This document shows positions 1 to 8,901 of a stretch of 27,342 bases of DNA, piece by piece; the stretch's first letter is position 1, and each line of letters opens with the position of its first letter. The notes under the pieces are model-generated. The model was not told the origin of the DNA, ran no database searches, and saw only the letters and a program-made list of their open reading frames with translations. Position numbers and translations under genes: made by a program. Source of the DNA: an uncultured Flavobacteriia bacterium (GTDB lineage Bacteria > Bacteroidota > Bacteroidia > Flavobacteriales > Flavobacteriaceae); the NCBI GenBank assembly GCA_946482495.1, contig CAMLRV010000005.1:1-27342 (forward strand). The letters run 5' to 3'.

Positions 1-37
1 TTTTACCAAAAAGATAAAAGAGTAGAATTATCAATTC

Positions 38-3000
38 TTAATTTTGTCTGTTAATATAAATCCAACCTGTTTTCTTTTCACTACCTGAACTTAATTCAAT
101 AACGTAGTAATAAGTTCCGTCTGGCATCTCACCACCACCCATGAATTGACCATGCCAATCATTGTTGTAGTTTTCTTTTGTATAAACTTCTTTACCAAAA
201 CGGTTGAAAATTTGAACTTTATGCGCTTTTAATTCTAAGAAGTCATTCATACCATCTCCATTAGGTGAAATACCTTTTTGAATTTGACAGAAAATATTAT
301 CAAATAATTGAGAAACTTGTTTTGAACAAATGATACCAGATAAATTAGTTATTGTACAAGAATAAGTTCCTGCCTCATTAATTGGAAGTGTACTTGAATT
401 TCCACCTACCACTACATTTGCACTGTTAGTCCATTCGAAGCTGTAATCTTGAGGGTTAGCAATATTAACTGTTAATACAAATTGACTTCCGTCACATTCT
501 CCAGTAATGTCAAAATTAGGAGAAGCTACTATATTAATATCAAAATTACTTTCATCTGTACAATTTGGATTTGTTGCCGTTTGTGCGAAAATATAAATTG
601 TTTGAGAGGTTGTAATAACATCACCTGCATTCAATTGAGATCCTAAACCATTAGCAGCAGTATGATAAGTATTTCCAGCACTTAATGGTTGTAAAACATA
701 ACTATCACAAGCATTTACATCTACTAAAACATCAGCAACTGGCATTGCAATAGAACTTACCACACATGATTGTGAGCTAAAACAAGTTTGAGGATTAGTC
801 ACAGTTACACTATACGTACCTGACTGGTTAACAGTAATTGAAGCTGTTGTATCTGGTAAAGGATTTCCATTTAATGTCCATGCATAAGTTACACTGTTTA
901 TACTAAAGTTAATAGGATTAACCGTAATTACATTTGAAGAACTGGCACAGAAAGTTAAATTCGCAGGAATTGTAAATTGTGGTACTGGATTAACAGTAAT
1001 TACCACAAAACCACTTAAAGGTTGAGTACATGTTCCTAAAATTACATTCACTAAAGTATATGTTTTAGTTCCTCCAACGTGATTAATAGTTGCGTTTCCT
1101 GAAGCATCTAAAACAATTGTTTGATCTGAAGTTCCATCGTTATAAGTTACTGTTGCATTTGGAGTTCCGTTTAAAGTAATTGCTGTTGTATTTCCATCAC
1201 AGAAAGTAACATCACCACTTGTGAATGCGGCAGTAATTGGATTATCAATTGTAATAGCAAATGAATCATCCGAAGAACATGGCGCTGTTCCAATAGCATA
1301 GTAAATTGTATAAGTACCTGGCGTAACTAAATTGTTCCATGTTACCGTTCCGTTAGCATCAACTGAAATATTTGCTGGACTTCCAATTATTGAATATGTT
1401 CCACCAGTTGTACCAGTAAATGTAACATTGGCAATATTATCATTAAAACAATATGGAGTACTACTATAAGCAATATCTGAAGTTGGAGGTGAAGTAACTT
1501 CAATATCGAAGTTTTTAACTCCTGAACAGAATGTAATAGTACTATAAATTCTCATCCAAATTGTTTGTGGATTTGTAAGGTTAGTGTAAGCATTAGGAGT
1601 TGCAATTGCATTGATTCCTGCAATAGCATCAGCCTCAGTTAAATAATAACTAACTAAATAATCTGAAGGTGTTGCAAAATTAGCTAATACTACTGGAGTA
1701 TTTTGAGTTAAATCGAATGTTGCAGTTGTTCCAGTTGTACAAATTGATAAATCATTTGGTTCTGGAGTGTTTAACATTAAGTCAGGATAAAACTCTACTA
1801 AAATTGTATCTTCACCAACACAAGCAGATCCGATATAATGTGCTACCACTTTGTATTCTCCAGGAGCTGTTACGTTTAATGTTGGTCCTGTTTGACCTGT
1901 AAGTTCAACAAAAGATGTTGCTCCAGGTGCTTGATAATACCAAACGAATTCATATGGTGGATTAGTTAATCCACTATCAATTACATAAGATTGACCCACA
2001 CATAACGCACTGTTACCAGTAACTGTTAAGTCGTTTCCTAAATCTACGTTACCAATATCAAATTTACTTAAGAAAACCGCACTATCAAATGCTGCATCTG
2101 TTCTATCACCAACAACAAACTTCATGTGATAAGTTTGACCTGGAATTACTGTACCTGTTGCAGACATTGGCACGGTATAACCTTTAAAGTTTGTTGGTGC
2201 AATAATATCAGGTAATCCATTTTGTGGATTTCCAGTTCCATAAAACTTATCAAAATAGGTTGGGTTTGCTGAAGCACAACCATTATTATATTCTGTTTTT
2301 CTAATAGTTGTTACAGCTACAGGAACTGGCGGGTTTGAACCAGGAATTACAGCTAAATTAGTAGTTACGTTTGTAGATAAATTAGTTAAGAAAAAGGCAA
2401 ATGCATCTGAAAATGAACATTGGAATGTTCCATATTCATCCGAAGCAAAAATGAAATCAAATTTAATTTGATCAGCAATAGGCACGAAATCAAATTCTAA
2501 AATTGAAGAGTTATTGTATGTTCCTGGATTACCAATCGACTGCATATATGAAGTTAATTGAGCGTCACCTGGCCATGCTGTTGTACCTTCTGAACCATCT
2601 GTATTTGGACCATCACAAGTATTTGCCGAACGAGTTGCTAAAATAATACCTTCATCTAAACCAAAAGAAGAACCATTTTTATTAAAATATCCGATTCCAT
2701 TTTGTTGTCCGAAGTTTGTTCCAGTAGAATAAGTAATATTAGAAACCACTCCACATGGTGAAGTTACTAACACATCAGTTACTAATTGAGAAACTGTATA
2801 AGTTGTAGGTGCGGTAGGAGTTGATGAATTTTCAGCAAAAACCGGAGGTCCTACTTTATTTATACATAAATTAAATGAAGCAACCTGATTAGCAGTTGTT
2901 GAAGCTGACCATACTCTTATGTAATAAGTTTGACCAACTGTAAAAGTATTGTTATAACTAAAGTTATTTACATCACAGTACAATAATGTTAATGAACCGC

Positions 3001-6000
3001 AAGTTCCTGAATAAACAGCATGACTTAAATCAGTCGTATTTCCAACAATATCATTGAAGTTGATAATATGTGCGGCAGAAGTAGCTGTAAATGAGAACCA
3101 AGTATCATCATCTGCATTTCCTCCACATGTTGAAGTTGGAAGTCCCGAGTTTGTTGCTCCAGTAATTGTACCTGCAGTAACAACAGTACAAGCCATATCA
3201 GTATTTACTGGTACAGTTAATGCCGTTGCACATTCATCATTTACTGGTTTTGTATAGAAATTAGCTCCATTAGAATAAAAACTTGCATCCGTTGGAGAAC
3301 AAATTGCTCTTACAAAATAAGTATAAGCTGTACCAGGAAGTAATCCTGTATTATAAACATATGAATTAGTAGAAACTAATACTCCTGGTGTTCCAGGTGC
3401 TGGAACAGGTGAACCTAATGGTAATACAATTACTTCCCATTGTGTAGCTGTACCTGTTTCCGTCCAATTTAATTGAACTGAGTTCGTTCCAACATTTGAA
3501 GTTGTTAGATTAATTGGTTTTGGGCAAGTAATTGGAGGTGTACAATAAATTGTAGCATCCCAACCTGGTGCCACTCCAGTTGCATTTGAAGTAAATACAA
3601 ATGTTAAACATCCACTAGCTGATGTAGCTGTAAAAGATGGAGGTAGAGTTGTACCCGTAAATGTTCCAAGAATTGGTGATGTAATTAAGTTACCGTCTCT
3701 GATTACTAAATTATCTCCAGCTGCTACGTTAAATTGATTGAATAAAACTGTTACCACATCACCTGCATTATCAGGACAAATTGTAATAGGTGCATTTTGA
3801 TTATTATTATAATTACCTGTTGCCCCACCAATATCATAGTAATGATCTCCTGCACAGAAGTGAGGTGTTGTACAAAAAGTTGCTACTGTTGACCAGAAAC
3901 TCTTTTCTGTTGGCGAACATACTGCTCTTACATAAACATCATAACATGTTACTGAGTTTAATCCAGTAATAGTAAATGGGTTTGAAGAAGCTGGAGTTCC
4001 TAAAGATGCTGCTGTTGGTGCTGGTGAACCTGCTGGTACAACTAAAACCTCCCATTGTGTTTCTGTAGCTCCATTCGCCCAACTTACTTGTGCATTATTA
4101 TAATTGATATTAGCAATTACCGGATTCATTGGTTTCGGACAAGTAACTAAATCTAATTTAATATTATCAATAGCGGCTGGAGGTTGATTTCCAGCTGTAT
4201 TATTATTTCTCCATTCAAAAACTACACGCATAGTTCCACCAGCATAAGGTGTGGCGTTTAATGTATAATTTTGAGTAGCAAAGGTTGTTGTAGAGGTAAA
4301 ATCAGGTCCTACTTTAATTCTGCTATTTGCTAAAGCAGTAATTTGTGTACCTGCAACTGGATTAAATGCTCCAGGAACTGTCCACACTCTAAAATAATCT
4401 GCTGCTTCTCCATTTGAACGCCAATCAAAAGTAAAATCTAATTGCGTTGCTCCAACTGGAATTACAAAATCTTTATAAGCCTGAACAACAGACGTTGCTG
4501 TATTATTATAAGTATTTGTAGTACCGTTTGAATCTGTAATATATAAGGCATGTGTTCCTCCATTATTAGCGCCGGTTCCAACAGCCCATTTATTAGACTG
4601 TGTTCCGTTGTTTAATGTCCAACCTGTTAAAGTTTCAAAACCATCAGTAAAGTTTAATGGTGTTGCAACTTGTGGTAAAGTATATGTATAAGGACCAGCC
4701 CAGATACTAAAGTTACCATCGTTACAATTTGCTCTTACATAATATTGGTAAACAATTCCTGCAATTCCAGGAACAGTAATACCTGTATTTGTATTTGCTG
4801 TAACTCCTGCTCCAGTAGGTAAACCATAAGGTGCTGGTGCAACAGAATATTCCCATGAAGTGATTCCTGCTGCTGCTGCCCATGAAATATCAGCTGAAGT
4901 TGTTGTAATATTAGTTGCTGTTAAACCAGTTGGTTGGTTACAAAATACTTGTTGAATTGTTAAAGTATACCCAACAGTTTGTTGTGCGGCACTAGAAGAC
5001 ACAATAATATAATAAGTAGTATTTGCTGTAACAGGAAATAAATTAATATTTCTTGGATTAGCAGTTGTATTCGCAACTCCTGCCATACAAGTAGCTCCGG
5101 CTGTTCCTGGACAAGCACTATATACGTGAATACTTGAACTTACATTAGTTGGTGTTAAAGCAATAGCAATATTACCTGTGAATGTTGGTGTAAATGAGTA
5201 AAATACATCATTTCCAGCCATATAGTTCGTTGCAGTTCCACTACAAGCTAAAGGTTGTTGGATATCATTCGAATCCACATAATTAGCTGTATTATCTGTA
5301 GTTTGATAAGGTAATGTTGGTGGGATTACAATAGGCCCTCCACAAGTATCTCCAAATGATGCGGTTTGGAAACTTCTTGGTCCGAACCAATCACTCTCAT
5401 AACCACCTGTACAAATAGATCGAACTTGAAATTTATATAAAGTATCTGGTTGTAAACCTGTTGCTAGAAAGTTAACATTCGTACTAGCATTGAAGTTTAA
5501 AGTAGAAGTACCACCAAATATATCAGCAAATGGACAAACTTGAACTTGCCATTGAGTAATACCTGGAGGTGTACCCCAACTTAACAAAGCTGTACTAGTA
5601 GTTTCTCCAGAAGTAGCTAATGGTCCAATTGGTGCATTACATTTTTCTACTACATTTACATTATCAATTAACCATCTATCTCCATTGTCATTTGTCATAA
5701 CAAAAGCGATATAAATTGGTGTACCTACTGGATAAGCAGATAGGTCGATTACTTTTTCTTCATAAACATTAGCAGTTGATGTTAACGAATCTTCGTTCCA
5801 AGAAATAATATTGGTAAAACTGGCAGGGTTTGTTTGAGAAGTAGTTGAAACTTTTACATCAAACAAACTTCCTTGATTAGCCGCTTGTACTGTTTTAGTT
5901 TGAAAACGCAACTGTGCATTTGCAGGAACAATAATTTGATTAGTGACTAACCAGTCAATAGCTAAACCAGTGGTTACATTTTCCCTGTTCATATAAGCAG

Positions 6001-6181
6001 ATTTACCGACACCACCATAAGTTAATGTGGCAACACTCGTTTCTGCCCAACTTTGAACAAAACCTGTACCGGTTTCAAAAGTTGTCCACCCTGTTGGTGG
6101 AAATGTTCCGCCTTCAAAGTTTTCCTGACCGAAAACATTGAAACCTGCGAACATAAATAATAATAAAAGTAGTTTTTTCAT
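38..6181 (-). CDS. Giant modular surface adhesin, T9SS type B cargo (choice-of-anchor L)
   Basis: Predicted cell-surface or secreted adhesin of 2047 residues. Residues 1-19 form a signal peptide ending in FGQ. Next come a MAM/cleaved-adhesin-like jelly roll (about 20-180), a fibronectin III module (about 183-275), a domain beginning with DTCGG (about 278-412), another FN3, a second MAM-like domain (about 505-680), FN3, a CUB-like domain (about 775-885, GDNLVIRDG), FN3, an NDECATAL domain (about 980-1105) and a choice-of-anchor L domain (about 1115-1375, with EFDFVP and FASDEYG). Ig/PKD-like repeats fill about 1380-1960. The end, from about 1975, has ISPNGDGMNDF and a closing GWIYINRQN, which is the gliding-motility-associated type B T9SS sorting domain. 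The domain order is read from the protein; the adhesin role is inferred from the family. The ligand is unknown. It stands alone, with its own promoter upstream, and no catalytic domain is visible. Confidence 0.9.
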   Translation of the reverse strand: MKKLLLLLFMFAGFNVFGQENFEGGTFPPTGWTTFETGTGFVQSWAETSVATLTYGGVGKSAYMNRENVTTGLAIDWLVTNQIIVPANAQLRFQTKTVQAANQGSLFDVKVSTTSQTNPASFTNIISWNEDSLTSTANVYEEKVIDLSAYPVGTPIYIAFVMTNDNGDRWLIDNVNVVEKCNAPIGPLATSGETTSTALLSWGTPPGITQWQVQVCPFADIFGGTSTLNFNASTNVNFLATGLQPDTLYKFQVRSICTGGYESDWFGPRSFQTASFGDTCGGPIVIPPTLPYQTTDNTANYVDSNDIQQPLACSGTATNYMAGNDVFYSFTPTFTGNIAIALTPTNVSSSIHVYSACPGTAGATCMAGVANTTANPRNINLFPVTANTTYYIIVSSSAAQQTVGYTLTIQQVFCNQPTGLTATNITTTSADISWAAAAGITSWEYSVAPAPYGLPTGAGVTANTNTGITVPGIAGIVYQYYVRANCNDGNFSIWAGPYTYTLPQVATPLNFTDGFETLTGWTLNNGTQSNKWAVGTGANNGGTHALYITDSNGTTNTYNNTATSVVQAYKDFVIPVGATQLDFTFDWRSNGEAADYFRVWTVPGAFNPVAGTQITALANSRIKVGPDFTSTTTFATQNYTLNATPYAGGTMRVVFEWRNNNTAGNQPPAAIDNIKLDLVTCPKPMNPVIANINYNNAQVSWANGATETQWEVLVVPAGSPAPTAASLGTPASSNPFTITGLNSVTCYDVYVRAVCSPTEKSFWSTVATFCTTPHFCAGDHYYDIGGATGNYNNNQNAPITICPDNAGDVVTVLFNQFNVAAGDNLVIRDGNLITSPILGTFTGTTLPPSFTATSASGCLTFVFTSNATGVAPGWDATIYCTPPITCPKPINLTTSNVGTNSVQLNWTETGTATQWEVIVLPLGSPVPAPGTPGVLVSTNSYVYNTGLLPGTAYTYFVRAICSPTDASFYSNGANFYTKPVNDECATALTVPVNTDMACTVVTAGTITGATNSGLPTSTCGGNADDDTWFSFTATSAAHIINFNDIVGNTTDLSHAVYSGTCGSLTLLYCDVNNFSYNNTFTVGQTYYIRVWSASTTANQVASFNLCINKVGPPVFAENSSTPTAPTTYTVSQLVTDVLVTSPCGVVSNITYSTGTNFGQQNGIGYFNKNGSSFGLDEGIILATRSANTCDGPNTDGSEGTTAWPGDAQLTSYMQSIGNPGTYNNSSILEFDFVPIADQIKFDFIFASDEYGTFQCSFSDAFAFFLTNLSTNVTTNLAVIPGSNPPVPVAVTTIRKTEYNNGCASANPTYFDKFYGTGNPQNGLPDIIAPTNFKGYTVPMSATGTVIPGQTYHMKFVVGDRTDAAFDSAVFLSKFDIGNVDLGNDLTVTGNSALCVGQSYVIDSGLTNPPYEFVWYYQAPGATSFVELTGQTGPTLNVTAPGEYKVVAHYIGSACVGEDTILVEFYPDLMLNTPEPNDLSICTTGTTATFDLTQNTPVVLANFATPSDYLVSYYLTEADAIAGINAIATPNAYTNLTNPQTIWMRIYSTITFCSGVKNFDIEVTSPPTSDIAYSSTPYCFNDNIANVTFTGTTGGTYSIIGSPANISVDANGTVTWNNLVTPGTYTIYYAIGTAPCSSDDSFAITIDNPITAAFTSGDVTFCDGNTTAITLNGTPNATVTYNDGTSDQTIVLDASGNATINHVGGTKTYTLVNVILGTCTQPLSGFVVITVNPVPQFTIPANLTFCASSSNVITVNPINFSINSVTYAWTLNGNPLPDTTASITVNQSGTYSVTVTNPQTCFSSQSCVVSSIAMPVADVLVDVNACDSYVLQPLSAGNTYHTAANGLGSQLNAGDVITTSQTIYIFAQTATNPNCTDESNFDINIVASPNFDITGECDGSQFVLTVNIANPQDYSFEWTNSANVVVGGNSSTLPINEAGTYSCTITNLSGIICSKQVSQLFDNIFCQIQKGISPNGDGMNDFLELKAHKVQIFNRFGKEVYTKENYNNDWHGQFMGGGEMPDGTYYYVIELSSGSEKKTGWIYINRQN

Positions 6182-6217
6182 TATATTTGTGTGTGTTTAA
6201 GTTTATATAATCATTAA

Positions 6218-6225
6218 CAAATGTA
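6218..6225 (-). promoter_or_regulatory. Candidate -7 promoter element of the adhesin gene
   Basis: Read on the minus strand this is TACATTTG, an exact match to the Bacteroidota -7 consensus TAnnTTTG. It lies 36 bases upstream of the adhesin start, which implies a leader of about 30 bases. I see no clear TTG -33 element at the usual distance. Confidence 0.45.
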
Positions 6226-6250
6226 ATGAGTATATGTGCCTAAGCTAAAT

Positions 6251-6291
6251 AAATCGATATAATGCAGTTAAAATCGATAAAAAACAGCATT
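6251..6291. promoter_or_regulatory. Paired ATCGAT palindromes inside an imperfect inverted repeat; operator-like
   Basis: AAATCGATA occurs at 6251-6259 and again at 6271-6279, exactly 20 bp apart, about two helical turns. The second copy is flanked by AATGCAGTT (6261-6269) and AACAGCATT (6283-6291), which are inverted repeats with one mismatch in nine, centred almost exactly on the ATCGAT core. The block sits just upstream of the adhesin promoter, where an activator would bind. A regulator site is an inference; chance in AT-rich DNA is possible. Confidence 0.3.
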
Positions 6292-6588
6292 GTTATTTAT
6301 CAAAAAATACAGCTTGTTTTTGTGAAAATTTTACATTTTTTTCGAAAAACAAAGACAAAATACTTCATAATACATTGATATTGTTGATATTAAATAAAAA
6401 AACAAAATTAATAAAAAACCAACAAAAATTTATAAAACTAAATTTTTATAACATTTTACACCAAAAATGAGAAAAAAATCTGTTTTCAAAAATTAGTAAA
6501 TAAATACTAGACATAACTTATTTTTTAAAACAAAAAAATTAGACATTTTTAGATTAAAAATAGCTCCTCTTTATTATAAAATATTGGC

Positions 6589-6596
6589 TATTTTTG
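6589..6596 (+). promoter_or_regulatory. Candidate -7 promoter element of hflX
   Basis: TATTTTTG matches TAnnTTTG and ends 18 bases before the hflX ATG, giving a leader of roughly 12 bases. No obvious TTG lies at the -33 distance. Confidence 0.45.
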
Positions 6597-6614
6597 TAGA
6601 AATTTTACATATCT

Positions 6615-7853
6615 ATGTTAGAAATTGAAAAACACACCTTTGAAAGGACCGCAATTGTTGGTATTGTGACTCAAAACCAAAATGAAGAAAAACTGAACGA
6701 ATATCTGGATGAGTTGGAATTTCTGACATTTACGGCCGGTGGAGAGGTGATAAAAAGATTTTCCCAAAAAACCGATAAACCACATCCAAAAACTTTCGTT
6801 GGAACAGGTAAATTAGAAGAGATAAAAACCTATATAAAAGAGCATAATATTGACTCGGTAATTTTTGATGATGAGTTAACGCCGTCACAACAAAAAAACA
6901 TTACGAGAGAATTAGATTGCAAAGTTTTAGACCGAACCAATTTAATCTTAGATATTTTTGCACAACGCGCCGAAACCTCATACGCAAGAACGCAGGTGGA
7001 ATTGGCACAATGTCAATATTTATTACCACGATTAACGGGAATGTGGACCCACTTAGAACGTCAACGAGGTGGTATTGGTATGCGTGGCCCTGGAGAAACG
7101 GAGATTGAAACAGATAGACGTATTGTTCGCGATAGAATTTCTTTACTTAAGGAAAAAATTAAAGTGATTGACAAACAAATGTCTACGCAAAGAAGCAACC
7201 GTGGCGCTATGGTTCGTGTAGCTTTAGTTGGTTATACGAATGTTGGAAAATCGACCTTAATGAATGCCGTTGGGAAAAGTGAAGTTTTTGTGGAAAATAA
7301 ACTATTTGCAACTCTTGATACTACAGTAAGAAAAACAGTAATTAAAAATTTACCTTTCTTACTTTCTGATACGTTTGGATTCATAAGAAAATTACCTACT
7401 CAATTAGTTGATTCCTTCAAAAGTACCTTAGATGAAGTTAGAGAAGCCGATTTATTATTACACGTTGTAGATATCTCACATCCTGATTTTGAAGATCATA
7501 TTGAATCGGTAAATCAGATTTTAAAAGACATCAAAAGTAACGACAAACCTACCATCATGGTTTTCAATAAAATTGACGCGTATCAATATGTGAAAATTGA
7601 TGAAAACGATGAAACCATTGAAAAAACAACGAAAAATTTCTCACTCCAAGATTGGGAAAAAACGTGGATGAGTAATTTAGGAGAAAGTAATACTTTATTT
7701 ATTTCTGCAACAGAAAAGGAAAACTTCGAATCTTTTAGAGAAAAAGTTTACGAAGCGGTTAGAAAAATACACATCAGTCGTTTTCCTTATAACAAGTTTT
7801 TATATCCGGATTATAAAGACGTGATTGAAGAAGAAACTGAGAATTTAGAATAG
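6615..7853 (+). CDS. hflX: Ribosome-associated GTPase HflX
   Basis: HflX is a cytoplasmic translation-factor-type GTPase that binds the 50S subunit and splits or rescues stalled ribosomes, notably under stress. The 412-residue protein has the N-terminal HflX nucleotide-binding domain, a coiled linker, and the glycine-rich family signature GGIGMRGPGETEIE at residues 152-165. The G domain follows: G1 GYTNVGKS (206-213), G3 DTFG (252-255) and G4 NKID (318-321). Its length is normal for the family. The start gives a standard N-terminus and sits just after a Bacteroidota-type -7 box. It is monocistronic, divergent from the adhesin, and faces the iron-sulfur cluster across a shared terminator. Nothing looks broken. 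Confidence 0.95.
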   Translation: MLEIEKHTFERTAIVGIVTQNQNEEKLNEYLDELEFLTFTAGGEVIKRFSQKTDKPHPKTFVGTGKLEEIKTYIKEHNIDSVIFDDELTPSQQKNITRELDCKVLDRTNLILDIFAQRAETSYARTQVELAQCQYLLPRLTGMWTHLERQRGGIGMRGPGETEIETDRRIVRDRISLLKEKIKVIDKQMSTQRSNRGAMVRVALVGYTNVGKSTLMNAVGKSEVFVENKLFATLDTTVRKTVIKNLPFLLSDTFGFIRKLPTQLVDSFKSTLDEVREADLLLHVVDISHPDFEDHIESVNQILKDIKSNDKPTIMVFNKIDAYQYVKIDENDETIEKTTKNFSLQDWEKTWMSNLGESNTLFISATEKENFESFREKVYEAVRKIHISRFPYNKFLYPDYKDVIEEETENLE

Positions 7854-7882
7854 TCTTCTAATCTAAAAAATCAAAATCTGTA

Positions 7883-7924
7883 ATTCTGAACTTGTTTCAG
7901 AATCTGAAATAAATTCAGATTGAC
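7883..7924. repeat. REP-like double palindrome (two overlapping hairpins)
   Basis: Hairpin A pairs ATTCTGAA (7883-7890) with TTCAGAAT (7896-7903) around a 5-base loop. Hairpin B pairs AATCTGAA (7901-7908) with TTCAGATT (7914-7921), also around 5 bases, and shares three bases with A. The flanks, GTA before and GAC after, roughly complete one larger palindrome. The CTGAACTTGTTTCAG and CTGAAATAAATTCAG cores resemble, from memory, a short palindromic element scattered between genes in many Bacteroidota genomes. Only one copy is visible in this window, so its repeated nature is inferred. Confidence 0.55.
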
Positions 7925-7932
7925 AAAAAAAC

Positions 7933-7966
7933 AAAAACCAGTCAAATTTAAACTTAACTGGTTTTT
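7933..7966. terminator. Bidirectional intrinsic terminator between hflX and the suf cluster
   Basis: AAAAACCAGT (7933-7942) pairs perfectly with ACTGGTTTTT (7957-7966), a 10-bp stem with a 14-base loop. A run of T follows on the plus strand and an A-rich tract precedes it, giving a T-rich tail on the minus strand too. It fits the convergent arrangement of hflX and the DUF2480 gene. Confidence 0.75.
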
Positions 7967-7985
7967 TTATGATTTATAATTCAAA

Positions 7986-8489
7986 TTATTTCTTTTTGAA
8001 TAAAGGCACGGCGGAACAAGCTTCTCCGAACATGACACTTTTTGAAACTTTCATCAATTTTTGAATTGCCAATGTATAAACTTCGTTTGGCACTTCTTTT
8101 TTAGCACAACCTTTTAAGATTAATGGTTTCTCAAAATATTCCGTATAATCTAATTTATTTAAAATATCTTGATACCAATCGATAATTGCGCTTTTCAAAT
8201 CACCGTGAATCACTTTTAAAGCATATGGCGCCAAATGAACAGCAACTAATGCATACGCCCAAGCTGGTAAAATAGCATCTTCCGAACAATATAACGCCAC
8301 ATATTTATCGGTATAAACAGACCAATCTGTGTTTTTTAATTGTGCTCTAAATTCGGTTTCTTTCAATACAAATCCGCCAAACAACCATTGTGAAATGTCA
8401 ACTGCAATCACATGATCATCTGGATAGTAATCTTCTAAATCAAAAACTACTAACTTACTATTGGCAACTTTATTTACAATTTCGTCCAT
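7986..8489 (-). CDS. DUF2480 family protein at the end of the suf cluster
   Basis: This is a 167-residue, probably cytoplasmic protein of the Bacteroidota family DUF2480, recognised from its start (VVFDLEDYYP, VDISQWLFGG) and its closing MFGEACSAVPLFKKK. It has no signal peptide or membrane span. Three cysteines are visible (CSED, GCAKKE, GEACS), but with no classic metal motif. The family has no assigned activity that I know of. It lies last in the minus-strand iron-sulfur cluster, 75 bases after the DUF59 gene, which suggests a link to Fe-S biogenesis. That link is inference from position only. Confidence 0.8.
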   Translation of the reverse strand: MDEIVNKVANSKLVVFDLEDYYPDDHVIAVDISQWLFGGFVLKETEFRAQLKNTDWSVYTDKYVALYCSEDAILPAWAYALVAVHLAPYALKVIHGDLKSAIIDWYQDILNKLDYTEYFEKPLILKGCAKKEVPNEVYTLAIQKLMKVSKSVMFGEACSAVPLFKKK

Positions 8490-8495
8490 AATTTA

Positions 8496-8565
8496 AGTAA
8501 TTAGTAAAAATGAATAGTAATTAGTAGGAAACTGCTAACTAAAAACTGAACACTGAACACTATAT
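8496..8565. repeat. Degenerate short-period repeats in the DUF59-DUF2480 gap
   Basis: Two patterns fill this gap. AGTAATTAGTA occurs twice (8496-8506 and 8516-8526), exactly 20 bp apart. From 8531 to 8565 there are five consecutive 7-base units, each starting with ACT; units three and four are identical (ACTGAAC). The last unit ends at the first base of the DUF59 stop codon. No reading frame crosses the block. Confidence 0.65.
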
Positions 8566-8888
8566 TAAAGCATTCCTAATTCTAATTTTGCTTCTTCACT
8601 CATTAAATCTTTGCTCCAAGGTGGATCGAAAGTGATTTCTACTTCACATGATTTAATAGTATCAATTTTTGTGATTTTGTCATCTACTTCTTTTGGTAAA
8701 GTTTCGGCAACTGGACAATTTGGAGAAGTTAATGTCATTAAAATTTTAACTTCATTATCTTCATTAATCATCACATCATAAATTAAACCTAGTTCGTAAA
8801 TATCAACTGGAATTTCTGGATCATAGATTCCTTTTAATACTTTTACTACGCTTTCTCCTAAGTTTATTTCGTCTTTAAATTCTTCCAT
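8565..8888 (-). CDS. DUF59/MIP18-family SUF assembly protein (SufT-like)
   Basis: This is a 107-residue cytoplasmic protein of the MIP18/DUF59 family, whose members help mature iron-sulfur proteins. The family signature DPEIPVDIYELGL is at residues 23-35, the conserved cysteine of TSPNCPVAETLP is at 58, and the C-terminus has FDPPWSKDLMSEEAKLELGM. The length is typical for a stand-alone member. It lies in the same direction as sufS and sufE, which fits an accessory role in Fe-S delivery. Gaps of 93 bases upstream and 75 downstream, both with degenerate repeats, make strict operon membership less certain. PaaD-like proteins share the fold, but the neighbourhood favours the SUF role. Confidence 0.88.
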   Translation of the reverse strand: MEEFKDEINLGESVVKVLKGIYDPEIPVDIYELGLIYDVMINEDNEVKILMTLTSPNCPVAETLPKEVDDKITKIDTIKSCEVEITFDPPWSKDLMSEEAKLELGML

Positions 8889-8901
8889 TTTATTAATTTT
8901 T

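Larger units (their letters stand above)
6182..6614. other. AT-rich divergent intergenic region (433 bp)
   Basis: This gap separates the divergently transcribed adhesin and hflX genes. It holds one -7-like element for each gene, near its two ends, and a palindromic ATCGAT pair on the adhesin side. The central part (about 6300-6560) is runs of A and T with no reading frame, hairpin or RNA gene that I can recognise. Confidence 0.75.

Noticed and set aside
24..38. Hairpin AGAATT/AATTCT at the adhesin stop codon as a terminator
   Set aside because: Only a 6-bp AT-rich stem with a 3-base loop and no clear T-run; too weak, and the window edge hides what follows.
1717..1902. Short plus-strand frames inside the adhesin and PQQ-dehydrogenase genes
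   Set aside because: The translated products are low-complexity mirror images of Thr/Asn-rich repeats, with no start context or domain.
6182..6614. Small RNA or hidden gene in the adhesin-hflX gap
   Set aside because: The centre of the gap is AT runs with no stable hairpin, terminator or frame of usable length.
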